A DNA stretch of 64,000 nucleotides from MED-G105 sp039814575 (GTDB lineage Bacteria; Pseudomonadota; Alphaproteobacteria; Caulobacterales; Parvularculaceae): the NCBI GenBank assembly GCA_039814575.1, contig JBCCAY010000010.1, positions 1 through 64,000 on the forward strand, read 5' to 3'. Under the pieces are notes generated by a model, which saw only the letters and a list, made by a program, of their open reading frames with translations, searched no databases and was not told the DNA's origin. Both the position numbers and the translations under genes were made by a program. Below, in pieces: positions 1 to 8,108 of the stretch (position 1 is its first letter; the number at the start of each line of letters is the position of its first letter).

Positions 1-143
1 ACCGCATCCCGTCGCCGACGAAGAAGCTCGTGCAGATCGGCGGCTCGGCGACGCACATGTCGATCTATGACGACCAAGACCACCTCAATGAAGCCAGCAA
101 AGCCTGCACAGACTGGATGGCTGAGCATTTGGGCGCGAAGTAG
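1..143 (+). CDS. Alpha/beta hydrolase, C-terminal end (partial)
   Basis: The reading frame is open from base 3 to the TAG at 141-143 and is cut by the window start. The visible 46 residues hold a conserved G-S-A-T-H-M-S-I-Y-D segment followed by a C-terminal helix ending in H-L-G-A-K. This resembles the C-terminus of dienelactone hydrolase/YcjY-type alpha/beta hydrolases, where the histidine of the T-H motif is the catalytic base. The nucleophile and acid are outside the window, so the substrate cannot be judged. The gene lies 11 bp before gabD on the same strand and may be cotranscribed with it. Confidence 0.6.
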   Translation, partial: RIPSPTKKLVQIGGSATHMSIYDDQDHLNEASKACTDWMAEHLGAK

Positions 144-154
144 GGCGCATACCA

Positions 155-1588
155 ATGACATATCCGACAAAACTCTTCATCGGCGGCGACTGGGTTGACG
201 CCTCCGACGGCGGGGCGTTCGACGTCAGCGATCCAGCGACGACAGAGGCGATCGCCTCCGTCTCCAACGGCACGCTTGACGACGCGGACCGCGCCGTCGA
301 AGCTGCGTCTGCGGCGTTCCCCAGCTGGGCCGCGACGCCAATGCGCGAACGCGGCGAACTCTTGCGAGCGGTCTTTGAAAAGATGATCGAACGCACCGAC
401 GAAGTGGCGCGGCTTATCTCTCTTGAGAACGGCAAGGTCACTGCCGACGCGATCGGCGAAGTCCGTTATGCGGCTGAGTTCCTTCGTTGGTTCTCTGAGG
501 AGGCTGTGCGCGGCTTTGGCCGTGTCGGTGAAACGCCGTCGGGCCTCGGCAAGATCGTTGTGATGAACCAGCCGGTCGGCGTTTCATTGCTTATTACGCC
601 GTGGAACTTCCCGGCTGCGATGATGACCCGCAAGGTCGGCCCGGCGCTCGCCGCAGGGTGCACCGTGGTCGTCAAACCGGCTTCCGACACGCCATTGACG
701 GCGCTTTGGCTGGCGGACTTGTTCCGCGAGTGCGGCGCGCCTCCAGGCGTCGTCAATGTGGTGCCGTCGAAACGCTCTGGCCCGTTCGCTGAGCGTGTGC
801 TCGCCGACGACCGTGTACGGAAATTGTCGTTCACCGGCTCCACTGAAGTGGGTAGAGACCTTCTCGCCCTCGCCGCGCGTCGCGTCGTTAACAATTCGAT
901 GGAACTCGGCGGCAACGCGCCGTTCATCGTTATGGATGACGCTGACATGGACGCTACCATCACCGGTGCGCTCCAAGCGAAGATGCGCGGCAGCGGCGCG
1001 GCGTGCGTTTCTGCGAACCGCTTCTATGTGCAGCGCAAAGCGCATGATGAGTTCGTCGATCGCTTCACCAAGGCGATGGCGGCGATGCGCATTGGCCCTG
1101 CAACGGAAGCCGACGCGCAAGTTGGTCCGCTCGTCAATGAACGCGAGCGTGACCGCGTTGCCGGCCTCGTCGACGGCGCTGTCAGTCGCGGGGTCACCGT
1201 GACGACCGGCGGCGAGCGGTTGAACCGCACCGGTTGGTATTACTCGCCGACCGTGCTCGCTGACGTGAAAGCCGATGATCCGCTCCTGCGGGAGGAGATC
1301 TTCGGGCCGGTTGCCCCGATCGTGGCGTTCGACGAACTCGACGAAGCCGTCGCGCTCGCCAATGACACGGACATGGGCCTCATCGCTTACGCCTTCACCG
1401 AAGACCTCCGTACGGGACTTAATCTCGCCGAACGTCTTGACGCCGGCATGATTGGTCTCAATCGGGGCTTCATCTCCGACCCTGCGGCGCCCTTCGGCGG
1501 CACCAAGCAAAGCGGGATCGGTCGCGAAGGCGGCCATGAAGGCCTGATGGAGTTCATCGAGCCGAAATATGTCGGCACAAACTGGTAA
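155..1588 (+). CDS. gabD: NAD(P)-dependent succinate-semialdehyde dehydrogenase family protein
   Basis: This 477-residue protein has full aldehyde dehydrogenase length and architecture. The T-P-W-N-F-P motif is near residue 148, the coenzyme-binding F-T-G-S-T-E-V-G near 226, the general base E250 in M-E-L-G-G, the catalytic C284 in A-A-C-V-S-A-N-R-F, and E-E-I-F-G-P near 380. The C-V-x-A-N-R-F-Y-V surroundings are typical of the GabD branch, which oxidises succinate semialdehyde to succinate in the GABA shunt. Related semialdehydes such as glutarate or 2-oxoglutarate semialdehyde remain possible. The ATG at 155 has only a weak ribosome site. A gabT aminotransferase lies 27 kb downstream rather than next door. 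Long antisense frames inside it are shadows. Confidence 0.85.
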   Translation: MTYPTKLFIGGDWVDASDGGAFDVSDPATTEAIASVSNGTLDDADRAVEAASAAFPSWAATPMRERGELLRAVFEKMIERTDEVARLISLENGKVTADAIGEVRYAAEFLRWFSEEAVRGFGRVGETPSGLGKIVVMNQPVGVSLLITPWNFPAAMMTRKVGPALAAGCTVVVKPASDTPLTALWLADLFRECGAPPGVVNVVPSKRSGPFAERVLADDRVRKLSFTGSTEVGRDLLALAARRVVNNSMELGGNAPFIVMDDADMDATITGALQAKMRGSGAACVSANRFYVQRKAHDEFVDRFTKAMAAMRIGPATEADAQVGPLVNERERDRVAGLVDGAVSRGVTVTTGGERLNRTGWYYSPTVLADVKADDPLLREEIFGPVAPIVAFDELDEAVALANDTDMGLIAYAFTEDLRTGLNLAERLDAGMIGLNRGFISDPAAPFGGTKQSGIGREGGHEGLMEFIEPKYVGTNW

Positions 1589-1614
1589 GAGCAAAAACGA
1601 GTAAGGATGACGCG

Positions 1615-2181
1615 ATGTCCCGAATTAAATTGGCTGACCCGAGCGGTGTAGAACTAGCAGGCGTGATGGCGGGCGGCGTCGCCCGTTATGGGCGACCGCT
1701 GAACGCTTGGCTCGCCATCGGGCATCGCCCGTCCGTACTCGAACGCTATTTCGGGTTTCTGTTCTCGACGTTTGAAACGGGCCCCCTCGCCCAGGATCTG
1801 AAGCTCCTGGCGGCGCTGCGCAGTGTTGTCGTGACCGGCTGTCACTACACTGCGTCACATCGATGGACGGCTGCGATGGGCGCGGAGATCAACGCCGACC
1901 GCGCCGTCGCTGTCGCCACGAGCGACCTCAACGCTTGCACGCCGACGGATCGTCTCGTTACGGAACTCGTGAATGCAGAGCTCGCTGACGATGACGGCCG
2001 AACCGCCGAACTCGTAAAGCAGGCAGCCTCTGAATTGGGTGATGCCGCTGCGTCGGAGCTCGTCTTCACTATTGGACTTTGGTCCGGATTGGCGCGCGCA
2101 AACCGAGCGCTTGATCTTGAGCTCGACATGGACCGGGCGCCGGCGAGCGTTCACGATGCAGTTGACGCACGTCGATCTTAA
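1615..2181 (+). CDS. Carboxymuconolactone decarboxylase family protein
   Basis: This 188-residue, mostly helical protein has a G-C-H-Y-T-A-S-H-R segment around residue 75, in the place of the Cys/His active-site helix of the CMD/AhpD-like fold. Only one cysteine is present there, so it is not a classical C-x-x-C AhpD disulfide reductase. The homotrimeric CMD fold is used by decarboxylases and peroxidase partners. The substrate here is unknown. AAGGA sits just ahead of the ATG. It starts 27 bp after gabD on the same strand, so joint transcription with the dehydrogenase is likely. Confidence 0.65.
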   Translation: MSRIKLADPSGVELAGVMAGGVARYGRPLNAWLAIGHRPSVLERYFGFLFSTFETGPLAQDLKLLAALRSVVVTGCHYTASHRWTAAMGAEINADRAVAVATSDLNACTPTDRLVTELVNAELADDDGRTAELVKQAASELGDAAASELVFTIGLWSGLARANRALDLELDMDRAPASVHDAVDARRS

Positions 2182-2472
2182 ACGAGCCGACTGCTGTTTC
2201 GCCGATATCGTGTTCAGCCGTCGGCCTAGAAATGACGGGCTACATTTGACGGCGATAGCTGTTGGTTGCGATATCTGCACCGTGATACGCGGCTCTGACG
2301 CCCCCCGGCCGGTTGTTTTTTGTTGATCGATATCCGCCGTGCAGGAGGTCGGACCCTGCGTCGTTGCGGATCGACATAAATTCGGCTCAGCGAGCCAATA
2401 ATTAGGCCGTAGAAAGACTAAGTAGACCGCTAGCCCGGTCATAATGAACGCACGCATTTAGGAGACGTGACA

Positions 2473-3378
2473 ATGAGCTCTATCGGTTTTATCGGTCTCG
2501 GCCGGATGGGAACTCCTATGGCGGCGCGGCTCGCCGCCGCCGGCCCGCTTATCGTCTATGATATCGACGCCGACCGCACAGCCGCGTTCGCGGCCGAACA
2601 CAGCGGCACACATCGTGTTGAAGCGGCTGATAATCCAAAAGATCTCGCCGCACGCGCCGATGTCATCATCACCATGTTGCCAACGAGCGCCATTGTTCGT
2701 GACGCCGTTTGGACTGGCGACCAGTCGTGCCGCTCGTCGCTCAAAGCCGGACAGCTCATTATTGATATGAGTTCATCCGATCCCGCTGACACGAAGCAAT
2801 TAGGCGAAGATTTGCAATCCGTGGGCGTCGGACTTGTCGATGCGCCGGTATCGGGCGGCGTTAAGCGCGCTGTCGCCGGAACCTTGGCCGTGCTTGTCGG
2901 CGGCGATTCTGAAGAAGACGTCGATCGCGCCGCGGGCCTGCTCGGCGCCGTCGGCGATCCGATCGTCAAGGTTGGCGCGCTCGGGTCCGGCCACATCATG
3001 AAGGCCCTCAATAATCTCCTGTCCGCGACGACGCTCGCTGCTAGCGCTGAGGTTTTAGCGGCGGGGGCTGCGGCAGGCATTAACCCAAATGTCATGCTCG
3101 ATGTCTTGAACGCCTCGTCAGGCCGGAACAATAGCACTGAGACGAAGATCCGACAGTTCGTGTACTCCGGCACGTTCGGTTCAGGTTTTGCACTTGACCT
3201 CATGGTGAAGGATCTCGATCTCGCTGACGCCATCCTGCAGCGCTCGGGAACGTCCGCGTCAATCACCTCTGCGACCCGCGAAACGTGGAAGCGCGCGCAG
3301 TCCGATTTGTCGGGGCATGATCATACTGAGATCGCGGCCTGGCTCGGGGCGCCTGCTGGGCACGATAAAAAAGGCTAA
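2473..3378 (+). CDS. 3-hydroxyisobutyrate dehydrogenase family oxidoreductase
   Basis: This 301-residue enzyme is a beta-hydroxyacid dehydrogenase. The N-terminal Rossmann motif is G-F-I-G-L-G-R-M-G. The substrate-binding signature is D-A-P-V-S-G-G near residue 123, and the catalytic lysine lies in H-I-M-K-A-L-N-N near residue 176. Family members reduce or oxidise 3-hydroxyisobutyrate, tartronate semialdehyde, or succinate semialdehyde to 4-hydroxybutyrate. The neighbouring gabD and the sugar-acid dehydratases in this window make the last two attractive but unproven. The ATG at 2473 was chosen because GGAGA at 2461-2465 is well spaced. A GTG six bases earlier is also in frame. The stop touches the end of the convergent decayed lipoprotein gene. 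Confidence 0.82.
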   Translation: MSSIGFIGLGRMGTPMAARLAAAGPLIVYDIDADRTAAFAAEHSGTHRVEAADNPKDLAARADVIITMLPTSAIVRDAVWTGDQSCRSSLKAGQLIIDMSSSDPADTKQLGEDLQSVGVGLVDAPVSGGVKRAVAGTLAVLVGGDSEEDVDRAAGLLGAVGDPIVKVGALGSGHIMKALNNLLSATTLAASAEVLAAGAAAGINPNVMLDVLNASSGRNNSTETKIRQFVYSGTFGSGFALDLMVKDLDLADAILQRSGTSASITSATRETWKRAQSDLSGHDHTEIAAWLGAPAGHDKKG

Positions 3379-3604
3379 CGCACAGTCCATAGCGGACCTA
3401 CGTCCAGCGTGTGCGTATCGTCGTCGTCGGCATAGATGCCGTAAATGTTTACGGGGAATTGCTGGACGCCGTCGAACGTTGGAGCGCGGTCCGGTCCGCC
3501 CCAGCTTCTGGATCACGGATTTCCGGCGCGTCACCGCCTGTGCCTGTGTCTGTGCAAGCGGTTAGAATTGTGAGCGAGGCAATCGCGCAATATGAGCGGC
3601 GGAA
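3375..3604 (-). pseudogene. Decayed small lipoprotein gene (frameshift by 5-bp duplication)
   Basis: No intact frame exists, but two adjoining minus-strand frames join into a sensible small secreted protein. The upstream frame reads a hydrophobic stretch ending in L-T-I-L-T-A-C, a lipobox-like site, then D-A-P-E-I-R-D-P-E-A-G-A-D-R. The downstream frame reads F-D-G-V-Q-Q-F-P-V-N-I-Y-G-I-Y-A-D and ends at a TAG at 3375-3377. The switch falls on a tandem GTCCG GTCCG at 3489-3498 (plus strand). Removing one 5-bp copy fuses the frames as A-D-R-A-P-T-F-D-G. No normal start codon precedes the signal-like segment, so the 5' end also looks damaged. The original function is unknown. The call is an inference from frame reconstruction. 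Confidence 0.4.
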
Positions 3605-3713
3605 ATGGGCTTTTGGGGTGGCGCTCTCCAGCGGGCTTCGAACACCTTCGCTGTGACGCCATGCGCGCCGGTAAACCACGCCGAATGGCTGGTTCGGATT
3701 CCGAAAACGCAAT

Positions 3714-4304
3714 TTAGGAGATGTCAAACCGCCGTTTTAAGCTGTTCGCGCCTGGCGTCGTTCCGGCAAAGCGTTTGAACGTTGCTTACGATGTTGACTG
3801 GGAACTGAAGCCGCTCGCTTCGGCCAGTTCTTCTACGGATATATCAGGAGACGAACGAAGCTTCCGCTCAGCCTCCTCCACACGCAGCCGATTCAAATAG
3901 GTCGTGAAAGTGACGCCCATCGACTCATTGATGACCTGCGAAAGGGTCGCCTTTGGTTGGTTCATGCGTTTTGCGACGGTGGCGAGCGTAAGGTTGGGAT
4001 CAGTGAAGAGTTTCGTTTCCGCCATTAGCTGGTCCAACTCGGCGATTAGATCGGGGGCCGCGGCGACCGTTTTTCCACCATATTTCGGTTTCTCGGCCCT
4101 AAAGGCGATAGTTACGCTGACATTGGGATTAAAGTAGTAGATCGGCGCTTTAAAAAACCGCAGGCTCAACGCTAAGTTCGCGGTGCCAAGCAAGAGATTA
4201 CCGGTTGTCAGCGGCCTCCGTCCTAAAATGTATGCGGCGATCACAAATCCGTTCAAGACACCGAAGGCGCAGAACGAATAAGGATCAAATTTTACAACGC
4301 ACAC
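3714..4304 (-). pseudogene. Disrupted AraC-family regulator with membrane N-terminus
   Basis: The frame encodes an N-terminal membrane segment (about residues 8-55), then a two-part AraC helix-turn-helix. L-T-L-A-T-V-A-K-R-M with L-S-Q-V-I-N-E is the first HTH, and Y-L-N-R-L-R-V-E-E-A the linker helix. A-E-A-S-G-F-S-S-Q-S begins the second HTH, but a TAA at 3786-3788 stops it in the middle. Reading through in the same frame gives A-T-F-K-R-F-A-G-T-T-P-G, the expected conserved end of an AraC domain, to a TAA at 3714-3716. Relatives with this N-terminus usually carry about 200 membrane residues, while only about 55 remain here, so an internal deletion is likely too. The start is a GTG and uncertain. 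Confidence 0.7.
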
Positions 4305-4384
4305 GCAATATTGAGTTCAAGGCGAATAAGCAAAAAAGAGGCGCAGTCAGATCGATAATACTATGCTTGAGGCGTTGAATAAAA

Positions 4385-4461
4385 TGGCGACCCCGCCAGG
4401 ACTCGAACCTGGAACCTACTGATTAGAAGTCAGTTGCTCTATCCAGTTGAGCTACGGGGCC
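4385..4461 (-). tRNA. tRNA-Arg (anticodon TCT)
   Basis: A complete 77-base cloverleaf reads from 4461 to 4385. The acceptor GGCCCCG pairs with CGGGGTC (one G-T), the T-arm loop is TTCGAGT, and the anticodon stem CTGAC/GTCAG flanks TTCTAAT giving anticodon TCT. The 3' CCA is encoded. Confidence 0.97.
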
Positions 4462-4534
4462 GTGCAGCGTAGCGCGTGAAGAATAGTCGGGCCGTTAAGA
4501 CGCGTCCACTCATTCGGCGTTCGCTTTCGATTGG

Positions 4535-4846
4535 TTAGTGCGTCCAAGGCTTTCGGCGCTGAAATGCGAAATTATCGGCATACGCTTTAACTTGCGGCGT
4601 GCGCTCGCGCGGCATGACCAGCTGATAGGGAATATTCTTCGATTGCGCATATTCGACGGCCGCGTCTCGCGATTCAAAAGTCAAACGCACTTGTCCGGCG
4701 GCCGTGTCAGACCCGCTTGTCCAACCCATCAAAGGGTCGATCCTCCGCGCGCTCGACGCTTCGAACTCTAAAACCCAATTTTTTGTTTTGCCCTTGCCGG
4801 ATTGCATGGCTGTTTTGGCTGGTTGAAAAATACGCGCAAAGGTCAT
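4535..4846 (-). CDS. Complex I accessory subunit, NDUFS4-like (ETC complex I subunit conserved region)
   Basis: This 103-residue soluble protein contains N-W-V-L-E-F-E, then D-P-L-M-G-W-T-S-G-S-D, L-T-F-E-S-R-D-A-A-V-E-Y-A near the middle, and a basic C-terminus F-A-F-Q-R-R-K-P-W-T-H. This is the pattern of the NDUFS4/ETC_C1 family. The protein is an accessory subunit of NADH:ubiquinone oxidoreductase, found in alphaproteobacteria and mitochondria and bound near the Fe-S N-module. It is usually encoded away from the nuo operon, as here between two tRNA genes. Length is normal and no other complex I gene is in the window. Confidence 0.88.
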   Translation of the reverse strand: MTFARIFQPAKTAMQSGKGKTKNWVLEFEASSARRIDPLMGWTSGSDTAAGQVRLTFESRDAAVEYAQSKNIPYQLVMPRERTPQVKAYADNFAFQRRKPWTH

Positions 4847-5041
4847 TAGCGAATAACTCGGGTCTTTTATGGCGACGGAAGACGCAAAATCGATGCGCCG
4901 AACAATGCTCCCATTAGCCTGAATCTTTTATGAGCTCCAGTTTGAACCGCCATTACCTCGGTGAGAAGTGTACCAGCAAGCAGACGCTCCACGGATAAAC
5001 CGTCGCTCTTAGATACTGCGCCAAGGAACAGGTCAAAAAAT

Positions 5042-5118
<77 letters not shown>

Positions 5119-5296
5119 TTAATTGAGCCCGACGTTTCGAGATCGCGGTAATGAACAATGATGAGGCGGATGTAAACCCAGAGAAGCGCGTCAGCGGCAA
5201 AATGATCGAAAGTAACTGTCGTGGTGGACCAGCACGATGGAGCCTAAACGCAACCTTTCCCGTGTTCGTCCAGAGGCGAGCATCAAAACCAGTGCG

Positions 5297-5851
5297 TTAA
5301 TTCTCGGGGTCGGCGCGTACTTCCACTGCGGCGAGACCCTTGGGACCGTTGCCGAACGACGCCTGCAGTCGCTGACCTTGAATAAGCTCACCCATTCCAC
5401 AGCGACGCAAGGTCTCCATATGAATGAAAATATCTTCAGTCCCCTCGCCTCGGGTCAAGAAGCCGAACCCTTTCGCGCGGTTGAACCACTTTACGTGTAC
5501 ACGGGCAAAATCGCCGGCCGGTGTTTGGCTTACCATCGGCTCCGGCAGGGGCACCTGGTTCGCGGTGCTTTCGTCTATATCAATGACGCGAAGCGCTTGC
5601 AGGCCCTTAGAGCGTTGTACAACTTCACACTCAATGGTTGCGCCTTCGCGCGCCGTAGAACGGCCCGACTGTTTCAGGCACGTTGAGTGGATTAATACAT
5701 CGCCGCGCTGGTCTTCTGGAACGATAAAGCCATAGCCTTTAGTGGGATCAAACCATTTGATGATCCCTTTAATGGTAAAGCTCTCAGCATCGGCTCCAGA
5801 ATCTGCATCAGCCGTCTCGCCCCCGAAGTCCGAATCGGACATTTCAGCCAT
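5297..5851 (-). CDS. Two-domain cold shock protein
   Basis: This protein of about 184 residues has two cold shock domains. The first holds K-W-F-D-P-T-K-G-Y-G-F-I and D-V-L-I-H (RNP1 and RNP2 equivalents, about residues 29-90). The second holds K-W-F-N-R-A-K-G-F-G-F-L and D-I-F-I-H (about 118-180). An acidic linker and tail surround them. Tandem-domain cold shock proteins are typical of alphaproteobacteria, where they bind single-stranded nucleic acid and act as RNA chaperones at low temperature or in stationary phase. The ATG at 5851 has a GGGGG element at good distance. An in-frame ATG at 5866 would add five residues. The upstream leader can fold into several hairpins. Confidence 0.9.
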   Translation of the reverse strand: MAEMSDSDFGGETADADSGADAESFTIKGIIKWFDPTKGYGFIVPEDQRGDVLIHSTCLKQSGRSTAREGATIECEVVQRSKGLQALRVIDIDESTANQVPLPEPMVSQTPAGDFARVHVKWFNRAKGFGFLTRGEGTEDIFIHMETLRRCGMGELIQGQRLQASFGNGPKGLAAVEVRADPEN

Positions 5852-5922
5852 GGCGTCGACCCCCATCTTGTCTGCCGCGAAACGTTCGGATAATGCCCGT
5901 TCGCTTCACACTTCTCCAATCG

Positions 5923-6034
5923 ACGGGTAACCCGTTCTTTTTGTCCTAAAGTCGACGCATGGCGCGAAAAGCGCCATCGTCGGCGGAACTCATGTAACGG
6001 TTGTTGAAAGAGAACCTTTCCCTACAAACAACCG
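5923..6034 (-). promoter_or_regulatory. Possible structured leader of the cold shock gene
   Basis: Three inverted repeats lie 70-185 bases upstream of the cold shock start. They are a 13-bp near-perfect palindrome at 5923-5935 (arms ACGGGT/ACCCGT), a hairpin with 7-bp arms ATGGCGC/GCGCCAT at 5959-5977, and a nested hairpin at 5998-6034 with outer arms CGGTTGTT/AACAACCG enclosing GAAAG/CTTTC. Cold shock mRNAs often have structured, temperature-sensitive leaders, so this may be one. No promoter was mapped, so it is unproven that the region is transcribed. The rest of the gap to 6163 shows nothing clear. Confidence 0.35.
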
Positions 6035-6163
6035 CCTAATTCACAAAGAGTGCACCTATTTCGCCGTGTCGATCAATGCTCGGAGATGGAGAAATGCTGC
6101 TTTAATTACTCTTTTCGGTAGAAATTGCGCGGATTCGCGCTGCGTCGCGTCGTCAGCCGCGGC

Positions 6164-6613
6164 TCAAACCGAGTCTTGGCTTTGGTAATCGGAGAGGAAT
6201 TTGGAAATCAGCAGCAGAAAAACATCGAAATCCGATTCGATATTATCGATGTTGACCCCGCCCGTGGCGTTTCTGTCCATCTGCAGCGTCACATCGCCGT
6301 CGCGATCGATATATGCGCGGCCGAATTTAACCTCGCTGTTAAATTTGCTCATGAACGCGTGGCCGCCGAGGCCGAACTCCACGCCGGAAAGATAGGTAAT
6401 GTAGGAGATATCCGCATCGGCGCCGTCTAAACCGACGAAAACAACGTGTTCGCCCACCGTGACAGCGAGCATTTTCGGTTGCACGTCTTGGACGTCATAG
6501 CCGCCGTTTGCGAGCGCTGAAGCGATCTCGTTCTTTGAAACGCCGGCGGCGTTAACGGCGACGGGCACCCACAGGAAAAGCGCCAAAAAACTAAAAAATG
6601 CAACGCGTTTCAT
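6164..6613 (-). CDS. Secreted YbjN-domain protein
   Basis: This 149-residue protein starts with a clear signal peptide (M-K-R-V-A-F-F-S-F-L-A-L-F, cleavage after V-N-A-A). The mature part has the YbjN pattern: N-K-F-N-S-E-like K-F-N-S-E-V-K-F-G-R-A-Y-I-D-R-D-G-D, then L-Q-M-D and G-G-V-N-I-D-N-I. YbjN proteins share a fold with type III secretion chaperones, and their role is poorly known. The ATG at 6613 was chosen over an upstream one at 6643 because it starts the signal peptide and follows a GAGGGG box. It stands alone between the cold shock gene and the desaturase. Confidence 0.72.
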   Translation of the reverse strand: MKRVAFFSFLALFLWVPVAVNAAGVSKNEIASALANGGYDVQDVQPKMLAVTVGEHVVFVGLDGADADISYITYLSGVEFGLGGHAFMSKFNSEVKFGRAYIDRDGDVTLQMDRNATGGVNIDNIESDFDVFLLLISKFLSDYQSQDSV

Positions 6614-6921
6614 CTGAAAGCCCCTCGCACAAGATGAATTCATTCAAAGGTTAATAGATCTAAGTTTTGCGCGCAAATCAACCAAACGGGTCGCTATTTG
6701 CCGCGCCGCGGTGCGGTGAAAAGAGCTGAGCGGGTGCGCGTTGTCGCCAAATGGGAGTTAGGCGAAGGGTTTGTTATAAACGGCGCGAAACGCCCGCCGG
6801 GGAGACCCGTAATAGAAGGACGACGAGCGCAGCCAAATTTAAGGTATCGGCAGCCGTGGTGGCGGTGGCGATCAAATCGCCGCGGAAACACGGATCGCTA
6901 AATGCGAATTAAGAGACGCAA

Positions 6922-7902
6922 TCAACCAGCGAAAGCGGCGTCGCCGCCGACTTCGCGGGATGGCGGTGAGCCTGGGATAAGGCCTTCGATGTTTGCGCCG
7001 TTCGCCATGAGGTGCGCTCGGTGTTTTTTATAAAAAGCCGGATACTGATAAAACGGCAAGCCGGGAAACAAGTGATGGATAAGATGCATGTTATTCCACC
7101 ACATAAAAAGCGTGACGCCTGGAGAGAAAAACAGGCGCGTTCCGGTGAACTGATTGGTGGGGTCATAAGGCTGGTGCGGCGCCCAAACGATAAGGATTTG
7201 TAAGATCAAAATTCCAAGACGTCCCGCGGCCATCCACAACAAGAACCATTCAAGGCCGTATCCTGCAAGGATGCAAATGAGGCCGAAAATGCTCTGCGCC
7301 CACCCTGCCCGATTGTGAATGCGCCACTGCTCGTCAGTTAGGAAAGCGCGGTATTTCTTAGCGTTCTCGCCACCGAAAAGATGATCGCGAATACTCGGCG
7401 GGAACACATTGATGAAAATCCCGAGGATTGCGAAGGTGATAAGTCGTTTGAAGCTGCCGCGGGCAAGCGACGTGTCCGGATCGTCAGGGCCGTTTAGATT
7501 GGCGTGATGCAAAAGGTGGGCATGTTTCAGCTGCGGATAGGTGGTGATCAAAACGATCGATCCGATCCATCCGAACAGCGTTTCCAGCCAAACTAAGCGT
7601 GGATGACCCGGAAAAATGTTGTGATGAAAAGCTTCATGCACATAGATGAAATGGCAATAACCGATATAACCGAGGATCGGCGTCGCCGCGAGCAGCGGAA
7701 TGCGGCCCGACAGCGCTAGGGCGATGACGCTTGCGGTCGCCAGCGGAACGCCGATTGCCATCGCGAAGGTCGGCCAAGAGATCCGCGGCGTTAAGGCGCG
7801 CGCCGTGGCGCGCATTTCGGCGAACCCTTCAATCGTGTTTCCCGATTTTTGTGTGCGATCGTTAGCTTTTGCATCAATTGAATGAGCGGCGCCGTCGGCC
7901 AT
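6922..7902 (-). CDS. Membrane fatty acid desaturase family protein
   Basis: This 326-residue integral membrane di-iron protein has all three histidine boxes: H-E-A-F-H-H near residue 89, H-L-L-H-H near 129, and H-L-I-H-H-L-F-P near 275. Four or so hydrophobic segments surround them. The last box, followed by F-Y-Q-Y-P, resembles carotenoid hydroxylase/ketolase-like members of the superfamily as well as acyl-lipid desaturases. The substrate, lipid or carotenoid, cannot be decided from sequence. The ATG at 7902 was preferred because an AAGGA box precedes it. The frame is open 33 codons further upstream to an ATG at 8001 without a ribosome site. Confidence 0.8.
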   Translation of the reverse strand: MADGAAHSIDAKANDRTQKSGNTIEGFAEMRATARALTPRISWPTFAMAIGVPLATASVIALALSGRIPLLAATPILGYIGYCHFIYVHEAFHHNIFPGHPRLVWLETLFGWIGSIVLITTYPQLKHAHLLHHANLNGPDDPDTSLARGSFKRLITFAILGIFINVFPPSIRDHLFGGENAKKYRAFLTDEQWRIHNRAGWAQSIFGLICILAGYGLEWFLLWMAAGRLGILILQILIVWAPHQPYDPTNQFTGTRLFFSPGVTLFMWWNNMHLIHHLFPGLPFYQYPAFYKKHRAHLMANGANIEGLIPGSPPSREVGGDAAFAG

Positions 7903-8108
7903 CGCGGTCGGTCCTTTCCCATTGTTCTCCAACAAGAATACACCAAGCGCCACGATTGCGTCATGCGACACGCCTTCCGCTAAAGATGAATAAGTCGTCA
8001 TGCGATGGAAAGAATGGCGGGAAAGATCGTGATCCGCGTACTTTTTTACATTCTCCGCAATGATTGTTTTGGGTGCGGACTGAAGTGTTTCTAACGACTG
8101 GAATATTT

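Noticed and set aside
584..1594. 336-residue minus-strand frame
   Set aside because: Antisense shadow of the gabD gene, with no ribosome site and no known domain, while the plus strand has full aldehyde dehydrogenase motifs.
3411..3656. 81-residue plus frame over the decayed lipoprotein region
   Set aside because: The minus-strand reconstruction gives a more protein-like reading with lipobox and natural end. This plus frame has no ribosome site.
6698..6901. 67-residue Arg-rich plus frame between the YbjN and desaturase genes
   Set aside because: TTG start, no ribosome site and Arg-rich composition as in non-coding GC-rich DNA. The gap shows nothing else.
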